NCBI RefSeq assembly: GCF_964355755.1
Contig: NC_092672.1
Location: 30,376,501 to 30,440,500 of the forward strand
Source of the DNA: Antedon mediterranea
Taxonomy: Eukaryota; Echinodermata; Crinoidea; Comatulida; Antedonidae
Direction: 5' to 3'
DNA length: 64,000 bases
The notes beneath the pieces were generated by a model that was given only the letters and a program-made list of their open reading frames with translations, did no database searches and had not been told where the DNA came from. The position numbers and the translations under genes are program-made. Positions 12,168 through 22,694 of the stretch are shown piece by piece. Within the stretch, counting starts at the first letter, position 1; each line of letters begins with the position of its first letter.

Positions 12168-12944
12168 CTATGAACAATAAAAAATATACCTTTAATGTGT
12201 AAAACAAAATGCATATTTGTTATTTTCTTTTTATTTTAATTGATGTGCGTATTGTGGTTAAACGCATTCCCCAAATACAATAGGAACGGGGATTTGTAAT
12301 ATATTTACAGTATGTACTATTCGGTAAATGATTTTAATGAACATTCCTAATTAATATTTATCACTGAAATAGTCACTAATACTATAGTAACTATTCACTA
12401 TTTTTAGGGAAAAAACGATATATTGCGACACAGTTAAAAAAACCCAAATCGGAGGGATAATTGTGTGCATGCCCTATTATTCGATTCAAGATGGAAGCAG
12501 ATGATTATTTGAATTGAAGTTTACTTATAAATAGTAGGTGTGTTAACTAGTGAATGTATTACATTCGCTGATTTGTGAGAATATTTAGTTGAACAATTGA
12601 ATGTTCAACGAGTTGAATAGGACAGCCAGACATTTAACCCATGAACATTTATTATTTATATAATAAATAAAATAAAGTTTGTTTTAACCCATTTTTCTGA
12701 AAGAGCAAAGCAGTAGCTTGTTGGTTAACGTTCTTGCCTACCAAGGTCCAATCTTTGCGAGGGTTAACCCACGACTAGACTGTTTTCTACCTCACTCCCT
12801 AAGCCTCAAATAAGATTTGGTTAATAAAAACAACATAGCTTATCTATCCTGTTTTAGTGAGTTACTTGCCGTTGGATGTGCAAACACAATTAAACAAATA
12901 AAACCTCTGAACAGAATGGTTGAAGAACTTTTATACTAACTTAC
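12168..12944 (-). other. Predicted 5'-UTR intron of TRIM copy 2
   Basis: The acceptor CATAG ends at 12168 and the donor GTAAGTTAG begins at 12944. It is only about 0.78 kb, much shorter than in copies 1 and 3, because the dispersed repeat found there at 3440-5892 and 24705-25819 is missing. It corresponds to the same flanking sequence otherwise. Confidence 0.55.
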
Positions 12945-13140
12945 GTTTTTGTTTGTCAATTAATTAGTCTTTGATTTTGTAGACAGGCACAAATGCTCTC
13001 ATATGTAAGTTGAAACAAAATGGTTCCGATATGAATTACTAATGTAGTCATGCTTCCTGTGAGGTTTTATTATAGCATATTGATTCGTCTATATACAGTA
13101 GTCTATTGGCAGAATGTTTCCGAGCGGAAACGTTAAGAAT
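12945..13140 (-). promoter_or_regulatory. Untranslated first exon and promoter-proximal region of TRIM copy 2
   Basis: Nearly identical to 6466-6660. The palindrome GTTTCCGAGCGGAAAC is at 13116-13131. The splice donor is intact although the coding part is dead. Confidence 0.4.
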
Positions 13141-13589
13141 CATATAGGCCTGCGAAAGGCACCACAATTATTATAATAAAGGGTTAATAAGTTATTTTTA
13201 CGCGGCTACACTCAAAGAGGGCTCATACTATGGCTCTGTTTTTGTCTGTAGGTTTAACATGTTTAAATTAATTACATTGATAAACTACCACAATAATTAC
13301 ATACTCCAAAGAAATGACAATATCGTACTTGTCATAATTTGTACTTTATTAACTACGATTAAATACAGAATCATCCTCGTGTAACGTGAAGTCACGTTGT
13401 AGACTTGTGATGTTTTTTTTATATGTATTCTCTGTTCTAGTTTGGTTATTGTATTTTTCGCATGCGGACGTAAATGATTAAATAGTGTGCATGAGTGTTG
13501 AAACTTGTTAATTTTTTGGAAAACTGAAATGCAGTTTGTATCACCGTTTTTTGCTAAATGCAATTCAAGCATATCGCAATGATTTACGA

Positions 13590-14030
13590 CATTACAACCA
13601 TCGGCCTATACAGTCCACCATTTCAAGTTTGTATGCAAATAGATTTCATAAAGACTATGACGTCAACACACCTTGACACGAAACGAAATTTTGTTCTGAC
13701 AGTCGGTCCATGTCGATGTGTTTCAGTAGAAATCCACTTATTTTTTAATTGTTTCATTATGTCTTTCAAAATGTGCTGTGGTGCCTAATGATATTTAAAT
13801 ATTTGTTATTTGTCCTTCAAAGTTAGAGTGGAAGGTAGGGGAGTAACGGTGTAGCTTTCTCATTCTTATTCAGTATAAAATTTGTAGCAGCAGTCTCATA
13901 CCGATTTCTAGACAATATCAACGAATGACAGGTAGAAGAATAACGATGTAGCTTCTTTATTATTAACAGTAAATTAGTAGCATTGGTATCGTAATTAAGA
14001 TCCTCATATTTTGTTTTCATTTGTAACATA
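13590..14030 (-). pseudogene. Decayed fragment of a KY-like gene (relic B)
   Basis: Read on the minus strand, one frame gives NRYETAATNFILNKNEKATP followed by LLPYLPL. The last exon of the intact KY-like gene has NRYETGATYLILNKKMKTTT followed by LLPYLPF (about 41755-41835), so homology is clear. Other matching blocks are CCATCGGCCTATA and CGATGTGTTTCAG. Several stops and frame shifts separate the pieces. It lies upstream of TRIM copy 2, as the intact KY gene lies upstream of copies 5 and 5b. Confidence 0.8.
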
Positions 14031-14726
14031 TACGGTTAAACTAGAATACACATGCAATTTTTTGTTATTTTTTTTATTTATTTTTTCTTTTTGTTTTCTC
14101 TATTTGTAATAAAATGTAAAGTATTTTTACATGACATGTTTAGGCTTCCTCAAACCAACTTATATCAACTCATCTTTAACCCGACCATCTAAACACAGCA
14201 GCTATTAAAACAAATGAAATAAATATATATTTGTTTTCAATTCATTTCAAATCAAGCAAAATACGATGAAAAATTAAATGTTAATGTAATTAATAATAAG
14301 GTACGTATTATTTGTCATCTAAGATTAATGCCTAACATTTGCATAACATTTATATTAAATTTATTTGAACAATTTATTTGTATGTAATTAATTATGTTTA
14401 ACATTTAAAAAGATTAATATTTAGAGTATTAAAAATACAATACAATGATGGAAGAAGTAATGTTACCTAGAGTAATTAGAAATATATATTTGACAATTGC
14501 TACTGTATAAACATTAATGTAAATTGAAATTGCATTTTCACATGTAAAATGATATGTAGAACTGGTACTATATTAAAAAAAATAGCAATCTCACATTTTT
14601 AATATAACAACAGTTTTTTTTTGTTACAAATTAATTTATGCTTCAATATGACCAAAACTTTCAGCAGTATTTCATTAAAACATAAATAATTCTGTCGTAC
14701 CTTTAATGATAATGTGCTAGCATTGT
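14031..14726. other. AT-rich spacer, 3' flank of TRIM copy 3
   Basis: No gene is seen. It is AT-rich and more diverged from the other 3' flanks than they are from each other. Confidence 0.4.
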
Positions 14727-16880
14727 TTAATAATTTAATATTTTTACATTTCTGTTTCCATAATTTGCCACTGCTAGTCTACGTGGATGGTAAGATATGA
14801 TGAATAATCCATAAGGAAAGGTGATTTCATCTTCTTTTTTATCAATTCTTTTAATAAACTTTCCACTATTACTAAATAGCTGTACTTTGTGGTGACTTGA
14901 TATTATGATGTTGTCATTATCATCAACTAGTACTCCTCCTGGGTTCTTGACTTTGCCATCTTTATCGCCCTCATCGACAAGAACTTTCATCAACTTTGCC
15001 TCATGATTGAATAGTTTTAAGCAGCTTTGTTCACAGAACAGTACAATAATATATCCCTCTCTTGTAAGGGTGACATCAAATATATTTATATATTTTAACC
15101 CTGTTGTGTCACATTGTGCTATTTTCTTAATCAGTTTGCCGCTTTCAATGTTAAACATGGCTACATTATCGTGATTAGCTACATACATGACACGTGATGC
15201 TTCATCCACATGAATACCCCGTGGATTTGTCAACTCTCAATTACCAAATGATTTAACCACCTCACCATTCATAGTGCATAATGTGATGCATTTATTACCC
15301 CAATCACAAAATGATATATTACCATTGTTCATTAAGAACATTCTGTTGACTTCGACATCTTCTGATAGTGTAACCTTACCAATGTATTTACCTGATTGTT
15401 TGTATTTGTAAATGGAATTGTCACAACATGAAGCAAGCAAACAATCGTCTCTATAATTTACTACGTCCCAAATACATTTATTTATTTTGATTGTGTTTGA
15501 TATTCCTTCTTTCTCTACTTTAATAGTCATTGGTGACTTCTTAATGTGTTCACCATCAACTCTAACATCAACCGTGCAAATCCCTGCACTTGTACATCTA
15601 CCTATCACAGTATAGTCACCATTGTCATCTTCTTCAACTTCAGTGATGGTAGTTTCTCCTGTTGGTTGTGTCAGTGCAGCTTTTAAGTCATTTGCATGTA
15701 TTTCACATTCATCAGTTTTTATTATTTTAACATTAATTGTTGGCAATGTCATGCTCTCAGCTCCTCTTAATTCTAAATAGCCTGCCCTTGCTTGTGTTAC
15801 AATTCCGATATCCTTCTGTAATGAATCAATTTGTTGATTGTTTTTAACGAATTTAATCTCAGCATTAAGATCAAGTTTTGTTTTTGGTACTGCCTTGATC
15901 CGAACGCCTAGGGCCGTTATGACGTCATTACCGGATAACATTGCCGTTGCTTCATTACCCTTCTCTAGGTGGTGGAGCAAACTGATGTTTGTAGTTATAT
16001 ACGATATCGTCGTTGTAATATCCTCTATATCGGCATCAGTCGCCTTCCTCTTGATTTTGTACATAGTCTCCACATCACTTTTTAATTTTTCCCCACTTTC
16101 TTTAATTCTTGTTACCAATTCCTTGACATGATAATCAATTCCTCTCAAACTATTTTCTCTGTTTTCATCAAGTTTCTTAACGCGATAAGTCATTAATTTA
16201 AGATCATCCTTTAATTTAGCGGTAGATATTTTTGCCTCTCTCTCTAATCCTGTTGATGTTTGTTTAAACGTTTTAAACGCATCTTTTATGCTGATAGTCA
16301 CGTGTTTGTCTTTTCCCTCCCATTCCTTGTGATCCATGATTGAACAGTGTATACAAATGGCAACTCTGCATATTTTACAAAACACAGTTAAAGGTTCATT
16401 GTGGACAGAACACAGAGGCGGGTGCATGGCATTGATTTCACTTACACTCATAGATCGAACATCTTCCACTGAATGCAACTTGTGGTTTTTACAAGCTGGA
16501 ATGTTCTTATGTGCATCACTACAAATGTGGCACAAATACCGTCTGCACTCTTGACAGTAGGTTTTAGATCGACCTTCCTTACCACAAATACATTTTGTCT
16601 CATCTGTATTTGAAAACTGTTCAATAGTTTCTAACAAATTATTCAGAAACGTGTTGGGTGGTAATTTCTTTAGACCGCCCTCTGGAATCTGGTAAGATTT
16701 GGAGCACGTTGGACAGCTTACTTTGTTAGTTTTCTTAAACCAGTTGTCAAGACAACTCAGACAGAAGCTGTGAAGACATGTTAAGGTTCTGGGTTCATTG
16801 AGTCGATTAAAGCATATTTGGCACTCTAGAACCTTCTCATCAATATCTTCTAGAAATTTAGCCAGCTCACTGGTAGCCAT
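14727..16880 (-). pseudogene. TRIM-NHL copy 3, one premature TGA (recent pseudogene or truncated protein)
   Basis: The frame runs for 717 sense or stop-interrupted codons with one lesion, TGA at 15237-15239 (codon 548), where paralogues have GGA in the motif FGKGELT. The adjacent Lys is changed to Asn. As it stands the gene encodes 547 aa: complete RING (C3HC4), both B-boxes, coiled coil, filamin domain and the first part of the NHL propeller. The remaining blades follow in the same frame (14727-15236). The ATG at 16880 is the conserved one; the acceptor GCTTACAG ends at 16892. A propeller lacking blades would probably not fold, but the ubiquitin-ligase half would be intact. Sequencing error or allelic variation cannot be excluded. 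Confidence 0.88.
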
Positions 16881-17486
16881 CTTGGATTGATCTGTAAGCA
16901 ATTAGTAATTTAACTTCAATGTGTAAAAAAAACTGATATTGTTTCTTTTCTTTTCATTTTCATTTTTTAAAAATTATATTCCCCATTATTACTTTAATAA
17001 TACAGTGGGATAGACATTTTATATTTTAATATTATTTTATTTTATTTTAATTAATATAATTAAAAAGTACATTAAAAATGCGTTTCTTTCTGAGAGCTTG
17101 AATACGTTTTAAATTATTAAAATCTATAAATTCAGTAAGAATGTGGATTTTTAAGAATATACGGTAATGAGCCATTTTGGACTTAATAATAACCAACCTA
17201 AGTAAATACTACAACCATCCTGTGATACAATCACCAATTGGTCTGAGCGACCAAAATGTTGTTGATTGGTTGTTTACAACACATAGAAACTTGAAAAAGA
17301 CCAATCGTTTGATGCCCGCCGCCCATGCAATCCAGCAATTTGGTGAATGGATTACCCAGTACCCATGGACCGAAGTTGTTAACATGTCTAGTCTTCAAGA
17401 GAAAGAAAATGCTTTTTATAGTAGCCTATCTTAGATGTAAAAATGTGTTTCCATTGAAATCATTTAAACTTCACTCAAGCGACAAG

Positions 17487-20104
17487 TAGTCCATGGGATT
17501 TAGACTTTTAACTCACACAAATTGCAAGAAAAGGTTTTTTTGATGAAATGTGTTCTTTAGACCATACTGAACACATTTATCAACGTTAGGACATTTTTCG
17601 ACAACAGGAAGTAGCCTAATTTGCATAATTAAAAATGGCCGCCATTTTTAATAACGTACTCTGTATCTTGGAAACCGCAAGTCACAGATACTTAATTATG
17701 GTGTCAAAATTGTTAGAATATATGTTTTTATATTCACTTTATTGAAAAAGTTTGTCCAAAAATGAATGGAAGTGCTATTTCTAACATTATTGACCTTTGA
17801 CCTTGAATTCTCATATCTCAGCAACCACTAATCGGAGATATACAAATTAGGGCTTAAATTGTTCAGAAACTACACATTTATATCCAGTCTAATGGCATGT
17901 TTTTGCAAAAAATGGCGGATTCTAACATTATTGACCTTTGACCTTGATTTATCATATCTTAGCAACCACTAATCTGAGAGACACACAATATGGCTCAAAC
18001 TGTTTAGAAACTACATATTTATATTTAGTCTAATGGCATGTTTTTGCAAAAAATTGCCGATTCTAACATTATTGACCTTTGAACTTTGCACTACATAAAA
18101 TCGCATAACTTTGAAAATATTTTACATATGAAATTATTTTTAGTGTCAAATTATTCAGAACATACATGTTTCTATAGAGTCCAATGACACATTATGTCCA
18201 ATAATGACCTATTGTATGGTTATTAACATTTGAACTATATTTGAAAAGGATTTTTAAACCCGGAATCTTCTTCATGTAGGCATTCATTAGAACATGTGAT
18301 TTGGCTCTACTTGTTTAGAATATGGTGGTAATTTAAAGTGCATGTAACCAGTTGATTTAAATTAAATTTAAAAACTGAAATATTCACTTAAAAAAAAAAA
18401 TATTAGACTATGTATACATACATTATAGGTTTGGATTATTAATAAATTTTTAATTAGGTCTTACATCTTACTCAGGAGAAAGTTGGTGTTGACACTATTA
18501 ACAGAGCCAACAAAAATGTAGTTTTTTTTATGATATATTGTTACATTGTACATACTTTAAATAGGCCATGCCATTTTGCAGGTTTATTAACGTTTTTTTC
18601 AAGTTAGTAATTTATATTTTGATCAAATTAAATTGCCATTAAATGGCATATTCAAAAAACAAATTTCTAAAGATTATTTAGTTTATATTTTGCTAAGGAT
18701 AGCATCACTCTTGAGGGCATTCTTTTAGGTTGAAACATAGTCTTATTAAGAAGGCATTTTCTACTAATAGACGCATTGTTGACAACTGGAATTTTAAAAG
18801 ATCGATATTAATGCAACATATTTAGTTTAGTTTAATTAATTGGCTATCGAGACTCATAATTAGGCTGACCACCACTTGCAATATTTTCGCCGTATACAGT
18901 AAAAACCTCAGTTTCTTATGGAATTTATTTATTTATTTCAATAACCATATACAGTACGACTACTAGTCGTGTATAGTTTTTAACCTTTTATTACTTGTTT
19001 TTGTACTTTTTTTACGTGAATGTATTGTGTATGTACCATGTTTCTATGTGGTTTAATTTTTACCATTTTTTAACCATCAATTTTAATGCTTTTAATATAA
19101 ATATATTGTAATTCAGCTTCAGCTGCGAAAACGATAAGAAATAAAATAAACAAACGTGTAAACTTGTAGGCAGTTTATGGATGAATGCAATAGTTTATGC
19201 TTATAAATTTAGTGTACCATGGCCTACTTTAAACTAAACATAATAAGTCAACATTGCAACTCTTACATTTTAGAGTGCCAAATCACATGTTCTAATGGAT
19301 GTCCACATGAAGAAGATTCCGGGTTTAAAGGCTTTTCAAATATAGTTCAAATGTTAATAACCATACAATAGGCCATTATTGGACATAATGTGTCATTGGA
19401 CTCTATAGAAACATGTATGTTCTGAATAATTTGACACTAAAAATAATTTCATATGTACAATATTTTCAAAGTTATGCGATTTTATGTAGTGCAAAGTTCA
19501 AAGGTCAATAATGTTAGAATCGGCCATTTTTTGCAAAAACATGCCATTAGACTAAATATAAATATGTAGTTTTTGAACAGTTTGAGCCATATTGTGTGTC
19601 TCTCAGATTAGTGGTTGCTAAGATATGATAAATCAAGGTCAAAGGTCAATAATGTTAGAATCCGCCATTTTTTTGCAAAAACATGCCATTAGACTGGATA
19701 TAAATGTGTAGTTTCTGAACAATTTAAGCCCTAATTTGTATATCTCCGATTAGTGGTTGCTGAGATATGAGAATTCAAGGTCAAAGGTCAATAATGTTAG
19801 AAATAGCACTTCCATTCATTTTTGGACAAACTTTTTCAATAAAGTGAATATAAAAACATATATTCTAACAATTTTGACACCATAATTAAGTATCTGTGAC
19901 TAGCGGTTTTCAAGATACAGAGTACGTTATCAAAAATGGCGGCCATTTTTAATTATGCAAATTAGGCTACTTCCCGTTTTCGAAAAATGTCCTAACGTTG
20001 ATAAATATGTTCAGTAGGGTCTAAAGAACACATTTCATCAAAAAAACCTTTTCTTGCAATTTGTGTGAGAAAAGGGTCATTTTTTAGCTAAATCCCATGG
20101 ACTA
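17487..20104. mobile_element. Long-terminal-inverted-repeat (foldback) DNA element, 2.6 kb
   Basis: The ends are TAGTCCATGGGATTTAG and its exact reverse complement. Two arms of roughly 850 bp (about 17487-18345 and 19270-20104) are inverted copies of each other. It is flanked by AAG at 17484-17486 and 20105-20107. Removing the element plus one AAG restores the LINE reading frame as LHSSDKPWMNRVV, which confirms the boundaries. Each arm contains a tandem repeat of about 141 bp with the motif TGACCTTTGACCT. The middle (about 18345-19270) shows no transposase, so it is probably non-autonomous. A 3-bp duplication would fit CACTA- or Harbinger-like superfamilies, but the termini do not identify one. 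Confidence 0.85.
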
Positions 20105-20528
20105 AAGCCCTGGATGAATAGGGTGGTGAAAGACCTTAAATATCTTAAAACGATAAAAATGTTTTGCTAATGAGGGAAAGTCTAATCAATGGAAACTCTA
20201 TCGAAACCGTGTCCAACTTGAAATTAATCGTGCAAAGTCTAGCTTCTAGGCCTATAATGAAAGATTTAAAAGCCTCAAATCAACAAACCCAGTGAAATGG
20301 CATCACGGTATCCAGCTTATGGCTAATAAACTAAAAAACCCACCTATTATTCAAATACCCAACATTGCCCCTAACAATGATCTTGCTATAGCTCAATATA
20401 TCAATTTTTCTTTCTCCAAGGTCTCGCAAAGTAAGAAACCTTTGGTGCGTGATAGTCTTCCAAGTTTCTTACCAGCTGAAAATCCACCCCAACTGGAGGA
20501 ATGGGAAATGTTCTACCACTTAAAAAAA

Positions 20529-22694
20529 TCTTGAAAGAATTTCATTTAGCTTCGATTTTGTATAGATGACAAATTTCGTTTTTGTAAAAGCACAAGTTAA
20601 CGGAGTACTTACTCGAACGTTTCGATCTCTATCAGAGATCCTTCTCAACTGACTGCGGAGTGTTAATGCAGCTTGGTCATTCTTGACGTCATCTGTTGAT
20701 GACGTCGTACGCCTCCGGTTGTAGGTTGGAGGTTGTGCGGGGCTCGGCCAGGTGATGTGTCTATCAAATCATTGTACAAATGCGAGAGTTCGTGGGCTCC
20801 AGTGTCCCGGTTCATGGTCTTCTCCTTATTTCTCCTTATATGTAATGATTCTTTAATCTGTCTGTCTTTGCGTTTAGGCTCTTTGGTTAAGATGGTAGCC
20901 TCCCAGTTTGGTACATGATTGTGTTTTATGACATGTTCTGTAATGGCAGATTTGTGTATGATCGAAGATGTGGATGTTCTGGAGGCCCTAGTCATTACTC
21001 CCCCCGTGTTTGTTGTAACATATTTTTTGTGATCATTAATTCGTGTTTGTAATGCCCTCCCTGTTTCCCCAATGTAAACTTGTGGACAGTTGCGGCAGGT
21101 GACTTCGTAGATTACTCCACATGTATCCATCTTCTCGATTTTATCTTTTGGGTGGACGAGGCTATTCTTGATTTTATTTTGGGGTAGGAAATAGGTTCCG
21201 ACATTGTGATAGGAGAGAGTGCGTCGTATTCTTTCTGCCATTCCTTTTACGTAGGGGATTCCTATGCTACCTCGCATCTTGATTATTTCCTTCTGTGGTT
21301 CGTGTCCTTTGTTCTTTTTTCTTTTTCGGTTTTCCATAACTCTCTGGAAGGACCACTCTGGATACTGGCAGTTGTGTAACGCTTTCTTGATGTTATCCAT
21401 CTCAACTTTCCTCAAATCCATATCTCCCACTACCTTCTCAGCTCTGTCCACAAGCGTGTTTATAAGCCCCAGTTTGGGTTCGAGTGGATGATGTGAGTTG
21501 AAATGTAAATATTGGTCTGTGTGAGTGGACTTCCGATAAACTGAGGTGGTAACTGTTACATTGTCATTGAGTGTGATGAGCATGTCCAGGAAAGGTATTG
21601 TGTTGTTTGTCATCGATTCTGTGGTGAACTTGATATTGTCAGTTATATCGATGTTATTAAGATGTGTGTTAAATGTATGTACTGTACCTATGGGGATGAT
21701 AGCTAATACATCATCAACGTATCGTTTCCAATACACGGGCTTGATGTTAGTGGGTGCCGTGTTTATGGCTTGATGTTCGAGCCCTTCTAGATACAAGTTC
21801 GCCAATATAGGACTTATTGGGCTTCCCATAGCAATGCCTTGTATTTGCCTATAAATGTTACCATTGAACGAGAAATAGGTTTTGTTCACAATTAAACCGA
21901 GGAGCTCCATTATGTCTGTCACATGTAGTTTAGTTCTATCCAGAAGTGTCGGATCTGTTGTTAGGCGATTTTCGAAAACTTTGAGGGCCTCTTCTACTGG
22001 TGTTTTTGTAAACAGAGATACTACGTCAAACGAGACAAATGTTTCACTTGGTTTGACTATTATTTCTTTTAGTTCACTCGCCAACTCTCCTGAGTAAGTT
22101 ACATGATGTTCTGTGTTTCCGACAAGTGGACCCAGGATTTTGGTGAGGAATTGTGCAACGGTGTAAAAAACGGTGTTGATGTTATCTACTATAGGTCTTA
22201 ATGGCCAATTTGGTTTATGTATCTTCGGAAGACAATACAACCTAGGTACAATTTCAGCCGTGGGAAACAGCCTCCAGAACATCCACATCTTCGATCATAC
22301 ACAAATCTGCCATTACAGAACATGTCATAAAACACAATCATGTACCAAACTGGGAGGCTACCATCTTAACCAAAGAGCCTAAACGCAAAGACAGACAGAT
22401 TAGAGAATCATTACATATAAGGAGAAATAAGGAGAAGACCATGAACCGGGACACTGGAGCCCACAAACTCTCGCATTTGTACAATGATTTGATAGACACA
22501 TCACCTGGCCGAGCCCCGCACAACCTCCAACCTACAACCGGAGGCGTACGACGTCATCAACAGATGACGTCAAGAATGACCAAGCTGCATTAACACTCCG
22601 CAGTCAGTTGAGAAGGATCTCTGATAGAGATCGAAACGTTCGAGTAAGTACTCCGTTAACTTGTGCTTTTACAAAAACGAAATTTGTCATCTAC
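20529..22694 (-). mobile_element. Penelope-like retroelement with a head-to-head inverted partial copy
   Basis: Exact 12-bp direct repeats CACTTAAAAAAA flank it (20517-20528 and 22695-22706). A 5'-truncated minus-strand copy (about 22269 down to 20529) is joined head-to-head to a plus-strand copy of its 3' part (22270-22694). The minus copy carries 34 extra nucleotides at its outer end (20529-20562) that the plus copy lacks. A 34-bp extension is a known oddity of Penelope insertions in Drosophila. The 3' region has a hairpin GATCTCT/AGAGATC followed by CGAAACG, reminiscent of the hammerhead motifs reported in this class, but the CUGAUGA core is not intact. Confidence 0.88.
20663..22270 (-). 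CDS. Penelope-like reverse transcriptase with GIY-YIG endonuclease (5'-truncated)
   Basis: About 535 codons are open. The frame starts inside the RT with EIVPRLYCLPKIHKPNWPLR, continues through FVSFDVVSLFT, MGSPISPILANLYLE and the catalytic YVDD (KRYVDDVLAI), then IPFLDMLITL. The C-terminal GIY-YIG nuclease reads GVIYEVTCRNC and VYIGETGRALQTRINDH. RT primes reverse transcription at the nick made by the GIY-YIG domain. The N-terminal part is lost; the apparent first residues (MWMFW) come from the inverted partner copy. Because no in-frame stop is seen, the insertion is young, but it cannot be autonomous. Confidence 0.92.
   Translation of the reverse strand: MFPTAEIVPRLYCLPKIHKPNWPLRPIVDNINTVFYTVAQFLTKILGPLVGNTEHHVTYSGELASELKEIIVKPSETFVSFDVVSLFTKTPVEEALKVFENRLTTDPTLLDRTKLHVTDIMELLGLIVNKTYFSFNGNIYRQIQGIAMGSPISPILANLYLEGLEHQAINTAPTNIKPVYWKRYVDDVLAIIPIGTVHTFNTHLNNIDITDNIKFTTESMTNNTIPFLDMLITLNDNVTVTTSVYRKSTHTDQYLHFNSHHPLEPKLGLINTLVDRAEKVVGDMDLRKVEMDNIKKALHNCQYPEWSFQRVMENRKRKKNKGHEPQKEIIKMRGSIGIPYVKGMAERIRRTLSYHNVGTYFLPQNKIKNSLVHPKDKIEKMDTCGVIYEVTCRNCPQVYIGETGRALQTRINDHKKYVTTNTGGVMTRASRTSTSSIIHKSAITEHVIKHNHVPNWEATILTKEPKRKDRQIKESLHIRRNKEKTMNRDTGAHELSHLYNDLIDTSPGRAPHNLQPTTGGVRRHQQMTSRMTKLH

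Noticed and set aside
12690-12790. Possible tRNA-derived SINE (also near 6230 and 26150)
   Set aside because: The A-box and B-box resemblance is weak and the three copies are explained by the segmental duplication.
15237-15239. Selenocysteine reading of the TGA in TRIM copy 3
   Set aside because: Paralogues have Gly at this site and there is no reason for Sec in an NHL blade; a nonsense mutation is simpler.
20733-20918. Plus-strand open frame MCGARPGDVS... and its twin at 22338-22523
   Set aside because: Antisense shadows of the Penelope-like ORF in the two inverted copies.
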